NCBI RefSeq assembly: GCF_900239345.1
Contig: NZ_OESZ01000012.1
Coordinates: forward strand, 1-64,000
Direction of reading: 5' to 3'
DNA: 64,000 nucleotides
Source: Tenacibaculum dicentrarchi
Lineage (GTDB): Bacteria > Bacteroidota > Bacteroidia > Flavobacteriales > Flavobacteriaceae
Numbering within the stretch: position 1 is the stretch's first letter; the number at the start of each line of letters is the position of its first letter. The position numbers and the translations under genes were made by a program. The notes under the pieces were generated by a model, which was given only the letters and a program-made list of their open reading frames with translations, made no database searches and had not been told where the DNA came from. Below are positions 1-8,862 of the stretch, in pieces.

Positions 1-884
1 AAGAAGGAAAAGCAACATCACAGGTAAAAGCTATTGCCGATGCAGGATATGAATTTGTAAAATGGAGCGATAATAATACTTCGGAAACGAGAACCGATAT
101 CGCCGATGCTGATAAAGAATTTAAAGCAGAATTTGTGAAAACTGTAGTTGTCGTTAAAAATTACACGGTAAAATACACCGCAGGAAATAACGGAACGATT
201 ACAGGAAATTTAACCCAAACTATTGAAGAAGGAAAAGCAACATCACAGGTAAAAGCTATTGCCGATGCAGGATATGAATTTGTAAAATGGAGCGATAATA
301 ATACTTCGGAAACGAGAACCGATATCGCCGATGCTGATAAAGAATTTAAAGCAGAATTTGTGAAAACTGTAGTTGTCGTTAAAAATTACACGGTAAAATA
401 CACCGCAGGAAATAACGGAACGATTACAGGAAATTTAACCCAAACTATTGAAGAAGGAAAAGCAACATCCGAAGTAAAAGCGATTGCAAATACTGGTTAT
501 GAATTTGTAAAATGGAGCGATAATAATACTTCGGAAACGAGAACCGATATCGCCGATACTAATAAAGAATTTAAAGCAGAATTTGTACCGATTGTAAAAG
601 TGATTAAAAATGGAATTACAGCTTCAAAAGGTTTTTCACCAAACGGAGATGCCAATAACGACACTTGGGTAATTCAAAATATAGACCGCTACCCTAATAA
701 TACCGTAAAAGTATTTAACCGATGGGGGAAAAAAGTGTACTATAAAAAAGGCTACCAAAACACTTGGGATGCCACGGCAACCGATACTGGTACAAAGCTT
801 CCTGTTGGTTCATATATCTATATTATCAACCTAAATGAAGCAGGTATCAAGCCAGTTCAAGGCATGATTTATATAAATTACTAG
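1..884 (+). CDS. Secreted repeat protein with type IX (type B) C-terminal sorting domain, 3' part only
   Basis: The reading frame is already open at base 3 and runs to a TAG at 882-884, so the gene begins upstream of the window. It contains tandem 75-residue units (period 225 bp, starts spaced exactly 225 bases) resembling divergent InlB B-repeats, with motifs such as GYEFVKWSDN and ATSQVKAIADAG. The first two visible units are almost identical at DNA level and the last is slightly diverged. The final ~85 residues (SPNGDANNDTW, FNRWGKKVY, LPVGSYIYII) are the CHU_C-like type B sorting domain used by the Bacteroidota type IX secretion system, so the product is expected at the cell surface or released. 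A PorP/SprF gene follows 95 bp later, the usual partner of SprB-like adhesins. Substrate and role in gliding or adhesion are inference. Confidence 0.85.
   Translation, partial: EGKATSQVKAIADAGYEFVKWSDNNTSETRTDIADADKEFKAEFVKTVVVVKNYTVKYTAGNNGTITGNLTQTIEEGKATSQVKAIADAGYEFVKWSDNNTSETRTDIADADKEFKAEFVKTVVVVKNYTVKYTAGNNGTITGNLTQTIEEGKATSEVKAIANTGYEFVKWSDNNTSETRTDIADTNKEFKAEFVPIVKVIKNGITASKGFSPNGDANNDTWVIQNIDRYPNNTVKVFNRWGKKVYYKKGYQNTWDATATDTGTKLPVGSYIYIINLNEAGIKPVQGMIYINY
3..590 (+). repeat. 225-bp tandem coding repeats
   Basis: About two and a half copies of a 225-bp unit. The word ggaaaagcaa recurs at 6, 231 and 456. Copies one and two are nearly identical; the third differs mainly after atcc at 470 and around the GCAAATACT codons near 487. 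Such near identity suggests recent unit duplication or homogenisation, and more copies may lie upstream of the window. Confidence 0.9.
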
Positions 885-979
885 AAACTTTTCAAAATTT
901 TAATCGCTATAGAAACCCTTTTATAGCGATTGAAATACAGTTGTTTCAAAATAAGAAAAACAATATTTAAAAATATAAA

Positions 980-1870
980 ATGAAAATAAATACTCTAAAA
1001 TATATAAGCCTGCTATTCTTGGCAATGCTAAGCAGCAAGGCAATCGCGCAGCAAGACCCTTCGTTTAGCTTGTATCAATTTAATATGAATATTATAAACC
1101 CTGCTTATGTGGGTAGTAGCGAAACTACAGAGGCTACAGCAATGATTCGCAGCCAATGGACGGGCATAGAAAATGCGCCATCAACACAAACTTTGTCGTT
1201 TTCATCGCCTACTGTTTTAGGTAAAAATATGGGATTGGGTTTTTCAATTGTAAACGATAAATTTAACATCGCAAAAGAAACCGCTGTTTCGCTAGATTTT
1301 TCTTACAAATTACCATTATCAGAAAATCAAAGTTTATTTTTAGGCTTAAAAGCTGGGGGTTCATTTTTTAATGTAGAATTGGCTTCCTTACAAATAAATG
1401 ATCCATTATTTTCTAAGAATATCAGTAGTTTTAATCCTAATTTTGGAGTGGGTGCTTATTTAAAAGGCAAAAATTACTATGCTAGTTTGTCTGTTCCTAC
1501 CTTATTAAAGAGTAGCCGATACCAAAAAGATGGCAACACAATTACAGAAGCCTCAGATAAGCCTCATATTTATTTATCATCTGGTTATATATTTGATTTA
1601 GATGGTGTTTACAACACTAAATTAACGCCTTCATTTATGATGCGTTATGTATCGGGAGTGCCGGTATCTTTTGATGTTACAGTAATTACAAGTATGTTAG
1701 AAAAATATGAAATTGGGGTATCGCATCGTCTCCAAGAATCTGTTAGTTTCTTCGGATTGTTTAAGTTTTTAGACCATTATAAAATAGGATATGCCTACGA
1801 ATATACGACTACTGATATTTCAATATACAGCAGTGGTTCACATGAATTTGTGTTTAAATACCGTTTTTAA
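980..1870 (+). CDS. PorP/SprF family type IX secretion outer-membrane protein
   Basis: A 296-residue protein with a clear signal peptide (cleavage probably after AIAQ near residue 24) followed by the family signature QDPSFSLYQFNMNIINPAY. The rest is rich in alternating hydrophobic strands and ends in an aromatic residue (KYRF), as expected of an outer-membrane beta-barrel. SprF proteins bind type IX machinery components and help export the large adhesin encoded just upstream, to which type B sorted substrates are attached. The gene directly follows the adhesin, so the pair probably forms one transcript. Length is typical of the family. The start is the only ATG ahead of the signal peptide. 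Confidence 0.9.
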   Translation: MKINTLKYISLLFLAMLSSKAIAQQDPSFSLYQFNMNIINPAYVGSSETTEATAMIRSQWTGIENAPSTQTLSFSSPTVLGKNMGLGFSIVNDKFNIAKETAVSLDFSYKLPLSENQSLFLGLKAGGSFFNVELASLQINDPLFSKNISSFNPNFGVGAYLKGKNYYASLSVPTLLKSSRYQKDGNTITEASDKPHIYLSSGYIFDLDGVYNTKLTPSFMMRYVSGVPVSFDVTVITSMLEKYEIGVSHRLQESVSFFGLFKFLDHYKIGYAYEYTTTDISIYSSGSHEFVFKYRF

Positions 1871-1895
1871 CATCGAATAATTTACACTATGAGAA

Positions 1896-1911
1896 ACGCG
1901 ATAAATCGCGT
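1896..1911. repeat. Single REP-like hairpin
   Basis: ACGCGAT-AA-ATCGCGT, the core of the REP family seen in the arrays at 20.2-21.5 kb and 27.5-28.7 kb, here alone in the convergent gap after porP/sprF. Confidence 0.75.
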
Positions 1912-2012
1912 ATGTACAGTTATGAAAAATTGGCGAATAAAATATTCCGATTTATCGCATTTCAACAATCAAGATTATTATAATAATTAAACCACGATGT
2001 GAAACATCATAA

Positions 2013-2054
2013 ATAGCAAAACAGACGCGAGAAAAATCGCGTCTATTTTGCTAT
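2013..2054. terminator. REP-derived long hairpin between convergent genes
   Basis: An 18-bp stem with one mismatch: arms ATAGCAAAACAGACGCGA and TCGCGTCTATTTTGCTAT around a six-base loop. It lies 19 bases before the stop of the SulP gene and after porP/sprF, so it could terminate either transcript. Its inner half is the REP core. There is no long T-tract, so rho-independent function is uncertain. Confidence 0.55.
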
Positions 2055-2072
2055 AAAAAATCATCAAAAAAA

Positions 2073-3665
2073 CTATAAAACCCTTCCCGCTAATCGATGT
2101 GCTGACATTGGCTTATGATTTTCTAATCCTTTTATGTAAACCTTTCCGCCGCTAAACTGATAATCATGCTTAAAATGTTCTAAATTTTCCATTACAGAAT
2201 GATCTACAAGTTTTGTTTTTTCTAAATCTATAGTAATATTTAAACCTTCGGGGATAGCCTCTAAAACTCTTTTAATCCCTAAATAATTCGTAAAAATTGC
2301 CGATTTATCAATTTCAACCAAATAATCATCGCCTATATTAGACACCACAGTAGGCGCTTTAAAAAATGAGCCTATCGGTACGCCATTAATTAAATGGATT
2401 ATCATTTTTAAAACCATACCCGCTACAATTCCTATTAATAAATCTTCAGCAAGAGTAACAACTATTGTTACTATAAATATTAATAATTGCTCCTTCCCTA
2501 TTTTTAAAACATGTTTAAATTCTCGTGGATGTGTTAATTTTATACCAACCGCCACTAACATTGCTGCTAATGCTGAATTAGGAATCATTTCTAATACTGG
2601 GGCTGCTACTAATAAAAATATCAGAATAAAAAAACCGTGAAAAAAATTTGCCCAGCGTGTTTGTGCGCCGTTGGCTACGTTTGCTGAACTACGTGCCACT
2701 TCCGATATCATGGGTACTCCGCCTAAAAATGCCGCAATCGTATTCCCGATACCCACGGCAATTAAATCTTTATTCATATCCGATTTTCGCTGGTGAGGGT
2801 CTAGCATATCTATTGCTTTTACAGTCAGTAACGACTCTAAACTTCCTACCAAAGCAAACATAATTACATATTTTATAAATATTCCTGTTTGAAAAACGCC
2901 CGCAAAACTTGCGTTAATATTCAAATTATTTAATAAACTTCCTACCTCTAATAAGGCGTATGATGGCTCTGTATTGGCAAAATCCATAAAAAATTCAGCA
3001 GGAATAGCAAAAATTAATACAACCAATGCCGCTGGAATCATTTTAATTGTTTTGTTTTTTATACCTGGCCACAGTAACATTATTAACAAACTTACCACGC
3101 CAATTAAGGCAGCTTTAGGATCTAGGTTTTTTATAAAATAAGGGATGTTCCAGAGTAATTTTAAAGGACTCATTCCTTTTGAAATATCTGGCGCATCATT
3201 TAATAATACAGGAATTTGTTTTGCAATGATAATAATACCAATAGCGGCAAGCATTCCGTGAATTGCCGACAACGGAAAGAAATCAGCAAGTTTACCTAGC
3301 TTTAAAACACCAAAAATAATTTGAACTAAACCTGCAACAACCATTGCTCCAAGAGCTAGTTTCCAGCCTAAAATAGCATCGCCATGACCAAAATCAGACA
3401 CCGAGCCTGCAATAATAACAATAAGCCCAGCAGCAGGACCTTTAATCGACAAGCGAGAACCCATAATCAAACTAACCAATAAACCGCCAATAATAGCAGA
3501 AATTAATCCCATAATTGGCGGAAAATCTGCCGCTTTTGCAATTCCTAAACTTAACGGCAATGCCAATAGAAATACAATAAAACCCGAAATAGCATCGGCT
3601 TTAAAGTTTTCTTTAAAACCCGCCCAACCATCCGCAGGAATTTGTTTTAATTTTTGAGTCTTCAT
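2073..3665 (-). CDS. SulP family anion transporter with STAS domain
   Basis: A 530-residue SLC26/SulP permease. I chose the ATG at 3665 (MKTQKLKQIP) because the 22 extra upstream residues overlap the preceding gene and are not membrane-like. The N-terminal motif SGFIVFLLALPLSLGIA, LSIKGPAAGLIVII and FLGGVPMISEVARSSAN in the permease core, and many hydrophobic segments, are typical. A STAS domain covers about the last 90 residues (VEIDKSAIFTNYLGIK onward). SulP proteins move sulfate, bicarbonate or other anions; bicarbonate is favoured here because the gene follows dabB and dabA on the same strand. Substrate is inference. It is followed by a REP hairpin that may end the operon. Confidence 0.88.
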   Translation of the reverse strand: MKTQKLKQIPADGWAGFKENFKADAISGFIVFLLALPLSLGIAKAADFPPIMGLISAIIGGLLVSLIMGSRLSIKGPAAGLIVIIAGSVSDFGHGDAILGWKLALGAMVVAGLVQIIFGVLKLGKLADFFPLSAIHGMLAAIGIIIIAKQIPVLLNDAPDISKGMSPLKLLWNIPYFIKNLDPKAALIGVVSLLIMLLWPGIKNKTIKMIPAALVVLIFAIPAEFFMDFANTEPSYALLEVGSLLNNLNINASFAGVFQTGIFIKYVIMFALVGSLESLLTVKAIDMLDPHQRKSDMNKDLIAVGIGNTIAAFLGGVPMISEVARSSANVANGAQTRWANFFHGFFILIFLLVAAPVLEMIPNSALAAMLVAVGIKLTHPREFKHVLKIGKEQLLIFIVTIVVTLAEDLLIGIVAGMVLKMIIHLINGVPIGSFFKAPTVVSNIGDDYLVEIDKSAIFTNYLGIKRVLEAIPEGLNITIDLEKTKLVDHSVMENLEHFKHDYQFSGGKVYIKGLENHKPMSAHRLAGRVL

Positions 3666-3705
3666 TATATATGTTTTTAATTTAAAATTTATTTTAATTA
3701 TTTCT

Positions 3706-5571
3706 TTAAGCCGATCTTCTAGCTTCAGCATTAGACCATTTGTGGTTAGGTCCTAAAAATATTCTGGCGTAAATTCTCATTATCGAAATACCTGATACTA
3801 CATAATTGATGGCAAGCATCCCCATAAAAAAAGGTTGATTTATACGCACATGAGAAAACAGTAAATCTTCGCCTAAAAATGTTGTGGTAATAGGAAACCC
3901 CCCTAAGGCAATTGCGCTTATTAAAAAAATAATTGCTTTGTATTTATGCTCAATAGAATGCCCGTAGTAATCGTCTAAACTGTATTTTTCTTGCTTTGCT
4001 AATTTGTACAAAACAACAAGCCCTACCACTCCCGATACAACCACACCAGAGAGGTAAAAAACAATTTCGATATACTCAAAATGTTCATTGAACGATATTG
4101 CTAAGGCAATTAAAAAATGGTTAAGAATTAATAAAATCCAGGCGCCATACGGATGCTTTCGAATGGTAAATGCTCGCAACACAAAAATTAAGGCAATTAA
4201 ACCAAATACATCGGGTAAATACTGTTTAAAAATAAAGTGATCATACTCATAAAAAGATAAAATATATCCTGCTACGCCTCCAATTGAAGCAAATAGTATA
4301 AGCGCCGTTTTGGTATTTAAATTAGAAAATTTATCGCCTAATTTTTTAAAAGGAAACCACAAATAGTTATAAATATAGGTATCCATATGAAATTCTTTAA
4401 GCCCGAAAACATACAAGGTGTTGTATAATTTTTTTTGCCAAGCACCCATCGGTTTAAAACTCTTTTGTTTATAATTAAAAAACTGATCTCTTAATTTATA
4501 TGTTACAATAGAAGGGCTAATTAATAATTGATACGAACGTAAAAAAGCATTTCCTGTTAAATGTAATAAGGCTAAGGTTTCAAAGCCCAATGCCACTTCC
4601 ACCATCATAATTCCTATTTGAGCAAGAGACGAATAAGCAATTTGACCTTTAATTGAAAATTGAACCCTTGCAATTGTTGTAGAAACAAGTGTTGTAACCA
4701 AGCCTAAGAGTATTACATTAACCTGAATAAAGGGTATGTGATGCCAAAAAGGATAGGTTCTTAACATCAGATAAACACCAATATGAACAGCAATCGAACC
4801 ATAAAAAATAGAGCTAGAAGGTGTTGGTCCTTCCATAGCTCTTGGCAACCAAGATGAAAAAGGAAATTGCGCCGATTTAATTGAAGCAGCCAACATAATC
4901 GCAAAAGAAACCATAATGGCAACACCCATATTTCCAGCGATATGATTTTGCACAAATTCAGGATTTAACAACTGTATAAAAGTTACATTTTCATGAAATA
5001 AATGATGCATAAACCACATAGCTAATAAAATACCGATGTCTGCCAATCGATACATTGAAAATACTTTAAAGGCATTTCTAACAGGCAAATACCTATCTCG
5101 ATAATACGCAATTAATAAAAATGATGACAATCCTAAAATTTCCCAACCGATAAACATGGTTTCAAAATTTCCTGAAAAAATAATTACCTGAACACCAAAA
5201 AAATACAAAATCATGGTGGTAAAATACCGCTTAAAACCATTGTCTTTATGCATATATCCTCGGCTGAACATCGCAATCATAAAGGTTAGCGTACTAGACA
5301 TCATTAAATAAGTTGCGGTAACTTTATCGAATAACAAATCAATAAAAAAGCTATAATCACCTGTACTATAAAGTGTTATTTCTTTAATATTTAACGTATT
5401 TTGATTAAAAAATAACCAATAAAAAATAAAGCCAATTCCAAAAAATACTTGAAGCCCTGCAGGAATAGCCATTGATAAAAAAATGCCTTTTTCATTTTTA
5501 CTAGGGATGATAAGACTCACTACAAATCCTAAGAAAGGAATTAATAGAAATAAAGGTAATAATTGTTCCAT
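3706..5571 (-). CDS. dabB: DabB-type proton-conducting membrane subunit (NuoL-like) of inorganic carbon transporter
   Basis: A 621-residue antiporter-like membrane protein related to NuoL/MrpA. The ATG at 5571 (MEQLLPLFLLIPFLG) is preferred: it lies 10 bases after the dabA stop, whereas the longer open frame from 5694 would overlap dabA by over 100 bases with a charged, non-membrane leader. Visible family features are FIGWEILGLSSFLLIAYYRDR, SAQFPFSSWLPRAMEGPTP and KGQIAYSSLAQIG. It is far from any complex I operon and sits directly behind a DUF2309 gene, the arrangement of the DAB system, in which DabB couples the cation gradient to CO2 hydration by DabA at the cytoplasmic membrane. Confidence 0.85.
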   Translation of the reverse strand: MEQLLPLFLLIPFLGFVVSLIIPSKNEKGIFLSMAIPAGLQVFFGIGFIFYWLFFNQNTLNIKEITLYSTGDYSFFIDLLFDKVTATYLMMSSTLTFMIAMFSRGYMHKDNGFKRYFTTMILYFFGVQVIIFSGNFETMFIGWEILGLSSFLLIAYYRDRYLPVRNAFKVFSMYRLADIGILLAMWFMHHLFHENVTFIQLLNPEFVQNHIAGNMGVAIMVSFAIMLAASIKSAQFPFSSWLPRAMEGPTPSSSIFYGSIAVHIGVYLMLRTYPFWHHIPFIQVNVILLGLVTTLVSTTIARVQFSIKGQIAYSSLAQIGIMMVEVALGFETLALLHLTGNAFLRSYQLLISPSIVTYKLRDQFFNYKQKSFKPMGAWQKKLYNTLYVFGLKEFHMDTYIYNYLWFPFKKLGDKFSNLNTKTALILFASIGGVAGYILSFYEYDHFIFKQYLPDVFGLIALIFVLRAFTIRKHPYGAWILLILNHFLIALAISFNEHFEYIEIVFYLSGVVVSGVVGLVVLYKLAKQEKYSLDDYYGHSIEHKYKAIIFLISAIALGGFPITTTFLGEDLLFSHVRINQPFFMGMLAINYVVSGISIMRIYARIFLGPNHKWSNAEARRSA

Positions 5572-5581
5572 TGTGCGCTGC

Positions 5582-8089
5582 TTAATTAAATTGATGAATA
5601 GGTAAATTATTAGAAGAACTTTCAATAAATCGCTCGAAATTCTCAATTTTAGGAACCACCTTTTGAATTGGATGGTATATTTGAAAACTGCCATTTACCA
5701 AAATATAAAGCTCCTTATTAAAAGGATTGTAAACCGCTAATTTCATCCAACCTTTATCGTACCATCCAAAAGTATCAGGATTTTCTTTGAGTACTTTGAG
5801 TACTATTTCTGGTTTTTGTTCTACAATTGTCAAAATGCGTACTGGGTCATGAACATCAATCATTTGATATGGCAAACCAGGTCTTAAATCGCCCTTTACG
5901 CCATTGGCTACCGAATACAATCCCATTACATTTTGTGGTAATTTTGAACCTGCACCAAGCTTTTCATTATCTACAGTAGAAAAAAAATATTCTAAGTTTA
6001 TTCCACCTGCAACCCCTGTTCCTGCACTTAGTATATTGGCTAAAAGCGCTCCATCTACATCCGATTTATAATCATAAGAATTTAAAAAAGCACGCTGATC
6101 TAAAAATAAATTTCTAGTTAAATTTCGATACCCCACAATAAACAACGCATTGTTAGAATGATTATACTCAGGACGAGGTTCAAAAAGAGATAAGGCTCTT
6201 TTTTTAACAACTTCATGTACTTTTTTAGGTGTTTTTTTTGTGTTAATTAACAAAAATTGACGCGCACGTTCTTTGGCATTCATCGCTAACCCTGCTTCAA
6301 ATTTTTCTTTATTTTTTGCATGTGCTGTAGCCAATATTTCAGGAATCAATTCTTGGTCAAAATAATCAAAAGTATCTTGGGTAGTATCGTGATACGCCCC
6401 TACAAAATGGGTGCTTTCAGGAATTATTATGCCCTGTTTTACAAGCGCTTTTCGAAGGTCTTTTCGGTTTGCCATTTGAGCAAATAACCGAGCGTTTACC
6501 GTACTTGGTCGCCCTGCACAAGCACCACAGTTATACCCAGCAAAATAGGGGTTATTTGTACTACTTCCGCCATGACCAAAAAAATAAACTAAGGACATAA
6601 AATTTTTAGTTAACCCTGTGTTAAACAGCTCTTCTTTGACCATTTTTATCATTTCTGATAAGGTAAATCCTACAATTAAATTATCTTCTAAATCATCTTT
6701 TTTATCCTTTAAATTATTTTTATTTTCATAAATTAAGGTTGAATTATAATCCATGTGATCGCTTTCGGCGCTATACTGTCCTACACTTTTCTTCGGATTA
6801 AAAATATTAAGTAATAATTTAAAGCTAGACCAAAATCCAACGGTTTGAGAAACTATAAATCCAACAAAAAAACCATGGGTATTATTATTAAAATGTATAT
6901 CGGTTTTAAATGTTGTTTTTCTATTTAGTTCTTTAATTAAGTGCTTTGGAGATGCCGATGAAGGGCAAATCTGAGTCGCAAACTTCGCTTTTTCGGGTTT
7001 AAATTTTGCTAAAATATTAAAATGAGCAGGTGTTCCAAAAGTTTGACATTCAGGAAATAATAATTCAATATTTCTTCGGATACTCTCTTCTCTGTCGTCA
7101 ATACAAAAAAATGCTTGTGTTTTTATCGCTGTTAATTCTTCCTTTTTTGAATATTTTATTCCCGCCAAAACTTGGTCGTGAAACATCAATTCAAATGAGG
7201 TGTGCCATAATTCTAAAACCTCCCAATAATCATTGGTTTTAACCTCTCTAAAAATATCTTCAGGCGCAAAATCGGCACCGATCGCTAGTGGTCTAAAATT
7301 TTTATTTACCGATAATTCTAAGGCTTCAAGTTCTAGTAATAATTCTAAATAAATAAATTCAAACAACAAAATTGGACGTGCTGCATACAGCGCATCAGGT
7401 TTTTTTTCAATGGCACAAACCATACCCGATATTCCTGGATGTGTGTATTGTTGATCTAGCAAATATTGCTCATAATAGCGCTCATCACCTACAATTAAAC
7501 ACAGTATATCCGACAATGATTTCTCTTTTTTATAAAGAAGTTTTATGGCTCTTTTTGAATTAAAAACCTTTGCATAGCTATGTTCTTGAATTTCAATAAT
7601 GGTGTTCAGTAAACCATCAGCTTGCTTAGGAAATCCTTTAATTGCAATTCCTTGATCTAGGTAGGCGTTAATAAGTCGAATTAATTTTGGACGAACCATT
7701 GCATCCATATCGATGCTGTAATCGCTTTGCCAATGTGCTCTTAATTGTCCAATTCTTGGATTTATAAAAACAGGTTCTTCTAAGTTGAACATCTTTTTAC
7801 GCCAGTCATCAATTTGATTTTCGCCTTTTTTAACGGTAATTATTTCATTAATAATTTGATCGTTAATTTCGCCATTTTTATACTTTTTTCTATAATTAGA
7901 TAGCGGTAATAATGTTCGATTACCAAAAATAGTAGAAGAAACTCGTAGTGCTTTAAAAAATTCTAACTCTTGAAAAGCGTGTAATGTATTGTGATGCACA
8001 AAATCTTTTAAGGGTGCTTGTGCTGGTAAAAAGTGCTTGAGCTGATGTAGCGTAAATGCTTCATCAAAAACGGCTTTTTTTGTAGACAT
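5582..8089 (-). CDS. dabA: DabA (DUF2309) CO2-hydrating subunit of DAB inorganic carbon transporter
   Basis: An 835-residue member of the DUF2309/DabA family. The zinc-site residues established for the Halothiobacillus protein have clear equivalents: Cys329 and Asp331 in FFCIDDREESIRR, His506 in FFGHGGSS and Cys521 in YNCGACAG; the 15-residue spacing between the last two matches the characterised enzyme. DabA acts as a vectorial carbonic-anhydrase-like enzyme on the inner face of the membrane with DabB. The start is the ATG at 8089; dabB and a SulP gene follow on the same strand, making a probable three-gene Ci uptake operon. A carboxysome or Rubisco is not in the window, so in this organism it more likely feeds anaplerotic carboxylation; that is inference. 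Confidence 0.88.
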   Translation of the reverse strand: MSTKKAVFDEAFTLHQLKHFLPAQAPLKDFVHHNTLHAFQELEFFKALRVSSTIFGNRTLLPLSNYRKKYKNGEINDQIINEIITVKKGENQIDDWRKKMFNLEEPVFINPRIGQLRAHWQSDYSIDMDAMVRPKLIRLINAYLDQGIAIKGFPKQADGLLNTIIEIQEHSYAKVFNSKRAIKLLYKKEKSLSDILCLIVGDERYYEQYLLDQQYTHPGISGMVCAIEKKPDALYAARPILLFEFIYLELLLELEALELSVNKNFRPLAIGADFAPEDIFREVKTNDYWEVLELWHTSFELMFHDQVLAGIKYSKKEELTAIKTQAFFCIDDREESIRRNIELLFPECQTFGTPAHFNILAKFKPEKAKFATQICPSSASPKHLIKELNRKTTFKTDIHFNNNTHGFFVGFIVSQTVGFWSSFKLLLNIFNPKKSVGQYSAESDHMDYNSTLIYENKNNLKDKKDDLEDNLIVGFTLSEMIKMVKEELFNTGLTKNFMSLVYFFGHGGSSTNNPYFAGYNCGACAGRPSTVNARLFAQMANRKDLRKALVKQGIIIPESTHFVGAYHDTTQDTFDYFDQELIPEILATAHAKNKEKFEAGLAMNAKERARQFLLINTKKTPKKVHEVVKKRALSLFEPRPEYNHSNNALFIVGYRNLTRNLFLDQRAFLNSYDYKSDVDGALLANILSAGTGVAGGINLEYFFSTVDNEKLGAGSKLPQNVMGLYSVANGVKGDLRPGLPYQMIDVHDPVRILTIVEQKPEIVLKVLKENPDTFGWYDKGWMKLAVYNPFNKELYILVNGSFQIYHPIQKVVPKIENFERFIESSSNNLPIHQFN

Positions 8090-8231
8090 TTTTGTGTATT
8101 TATATTGAAAATCAATGTGGTTTTATAAAAACCACCAGCAACCGCCATGATTTAAAAGAAGTTACAAGGAGTCGAACTATTGAAATTCAAAAAATTAAGA
8201 AAATTAAGAAAATTAAGAAGATAAGTGGTTA

Positions 8232-8398
8232 AGAGCCTGTTTAAATTTTATCTAAAAAAGTTTTATCGCTAAAAGTAAAAAACAGAACCATCAAAGGGGT
8301 TTTGTTTCAGTTTTACATACTGATTTGTGGCAGTTTTTTACTTTATTACGATGTTGAAATAAATTCGGCCTAACTTTTAAAGTATTTAAACAGGCTCT
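8232..8398. mobile_element. MITE-like element with 14-bp perfect terminal inverted repeats
   Basis: AGAGCCTGTTTAAA at 8232-8245 is the exact reverse complement of TTTAAACAGGCTCT at 8385-8398, enclosing 167 bp without an ORF. It occupies most of the 340-bp gap between dabA and the next gene. The left flank (8160-8230) is low-complexity AAGAAAATT repeats. A short TAAG duplication may flank it (ttAAG before the left end, cTAAG at the right) but is not convincing. Near its right end it contains GTTGAAATAAATTC, resembling the hairpin sequence at 58808. Confidence 0.6.
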
Positions 8399-8429
8399 AA
8401 GAAAAAATAAGAAGAATGTAAAATTTAAA

Positions 8430-8774
8430 TTAACAAGGAATTTTTAACGAACAATATTCAATATACTTTGCGTTTTTAGGGGTGAAAACACAAAACTCAA
8501 AATCAATAAAAAGAGGAATGTAATAATCGTGAAAAATAAATGGATTTTTTGGTTTTATAAAAACAGTATTAGCACCGCCAGAAGAACTTCCTGATTCTAT
8601 TGTTTTTTTTTCAGATAATGCCGATACACTTTCTAGTTCCGTTTCTTCTTCAAGCCATTTATTACTTAAATTTTCAGTAGTATTGCAAGGAATAAAATTA
8701 CCCAATAGCATCGCTTCCGAAACCTCTGGTATCAGAAAAAAAACAAGCGCTATTATAATATATTTTAAATTCAT
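8430..8774 (-). CDS. Small exported protein of unknown function
   Basis: A 114-residue product that I do not recognise. Residues 1-21 (IIIALVFFLIPEVSEA) form a convincing signal peptide, so it is probably secreted or periplasmic. The mature part is short, contains three or four cysteines (CNTT, FEFCVFT, CSLKIPC) and no known motif. It is transcribed divergently from a Crp/Fnr-type regulator and shares an 88-bp intergenic region with a perfect palindrome, so it may be a target of that regulator. The 167-bp inverted-repeat element lies just downstream. Confidence 0.55.
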   Translation of the reverse strand: MNLKYIIIALVFFLIPEVSEAMLLGNFIPCNTTENLSNKWLEEETELESVSALSEKKTIESGSSSGGANTVFIKPKNPFIFHDYYIPLFIDFEFCVFTPKNAKYIEYCSLKIPC

Positions 8775-8803
8775 TCTCTAAAAACAAAATACTAAACAAG
8801 GTG

Positions 8804-8827
8804 CAAATGTAACAAATATTACATTTG
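8804..8827. promoter_or_regulatory. Perfect palindrome in divergent promoter region
   Basis: CAAATGTAA-N6-TTACATTTG, nine-base arms. It could be a Crp/Fnr-type operator for the adjacent regulator gene. Each arm also contains TACATTTG, a match to the Bacteroidota -7 element TAnnTTTG, one on each strand, so back-to-back promoters are an alternative reading. No good -33 element was found for either. A half-similar AACATTTATTACATTT follows at 8833. Confidence 0.5.
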
Positions 8828-8862
8828 AAAATAACATTTATTACATTTATTGATATATTTTA

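Noticed and set aside
5572..5694. Longer N-terminus for DabB
   Set aside because: It would overlap dabA by more than 100 bases and adds a charged non-membrane leader; ATG at 5571 fits family and spacing.
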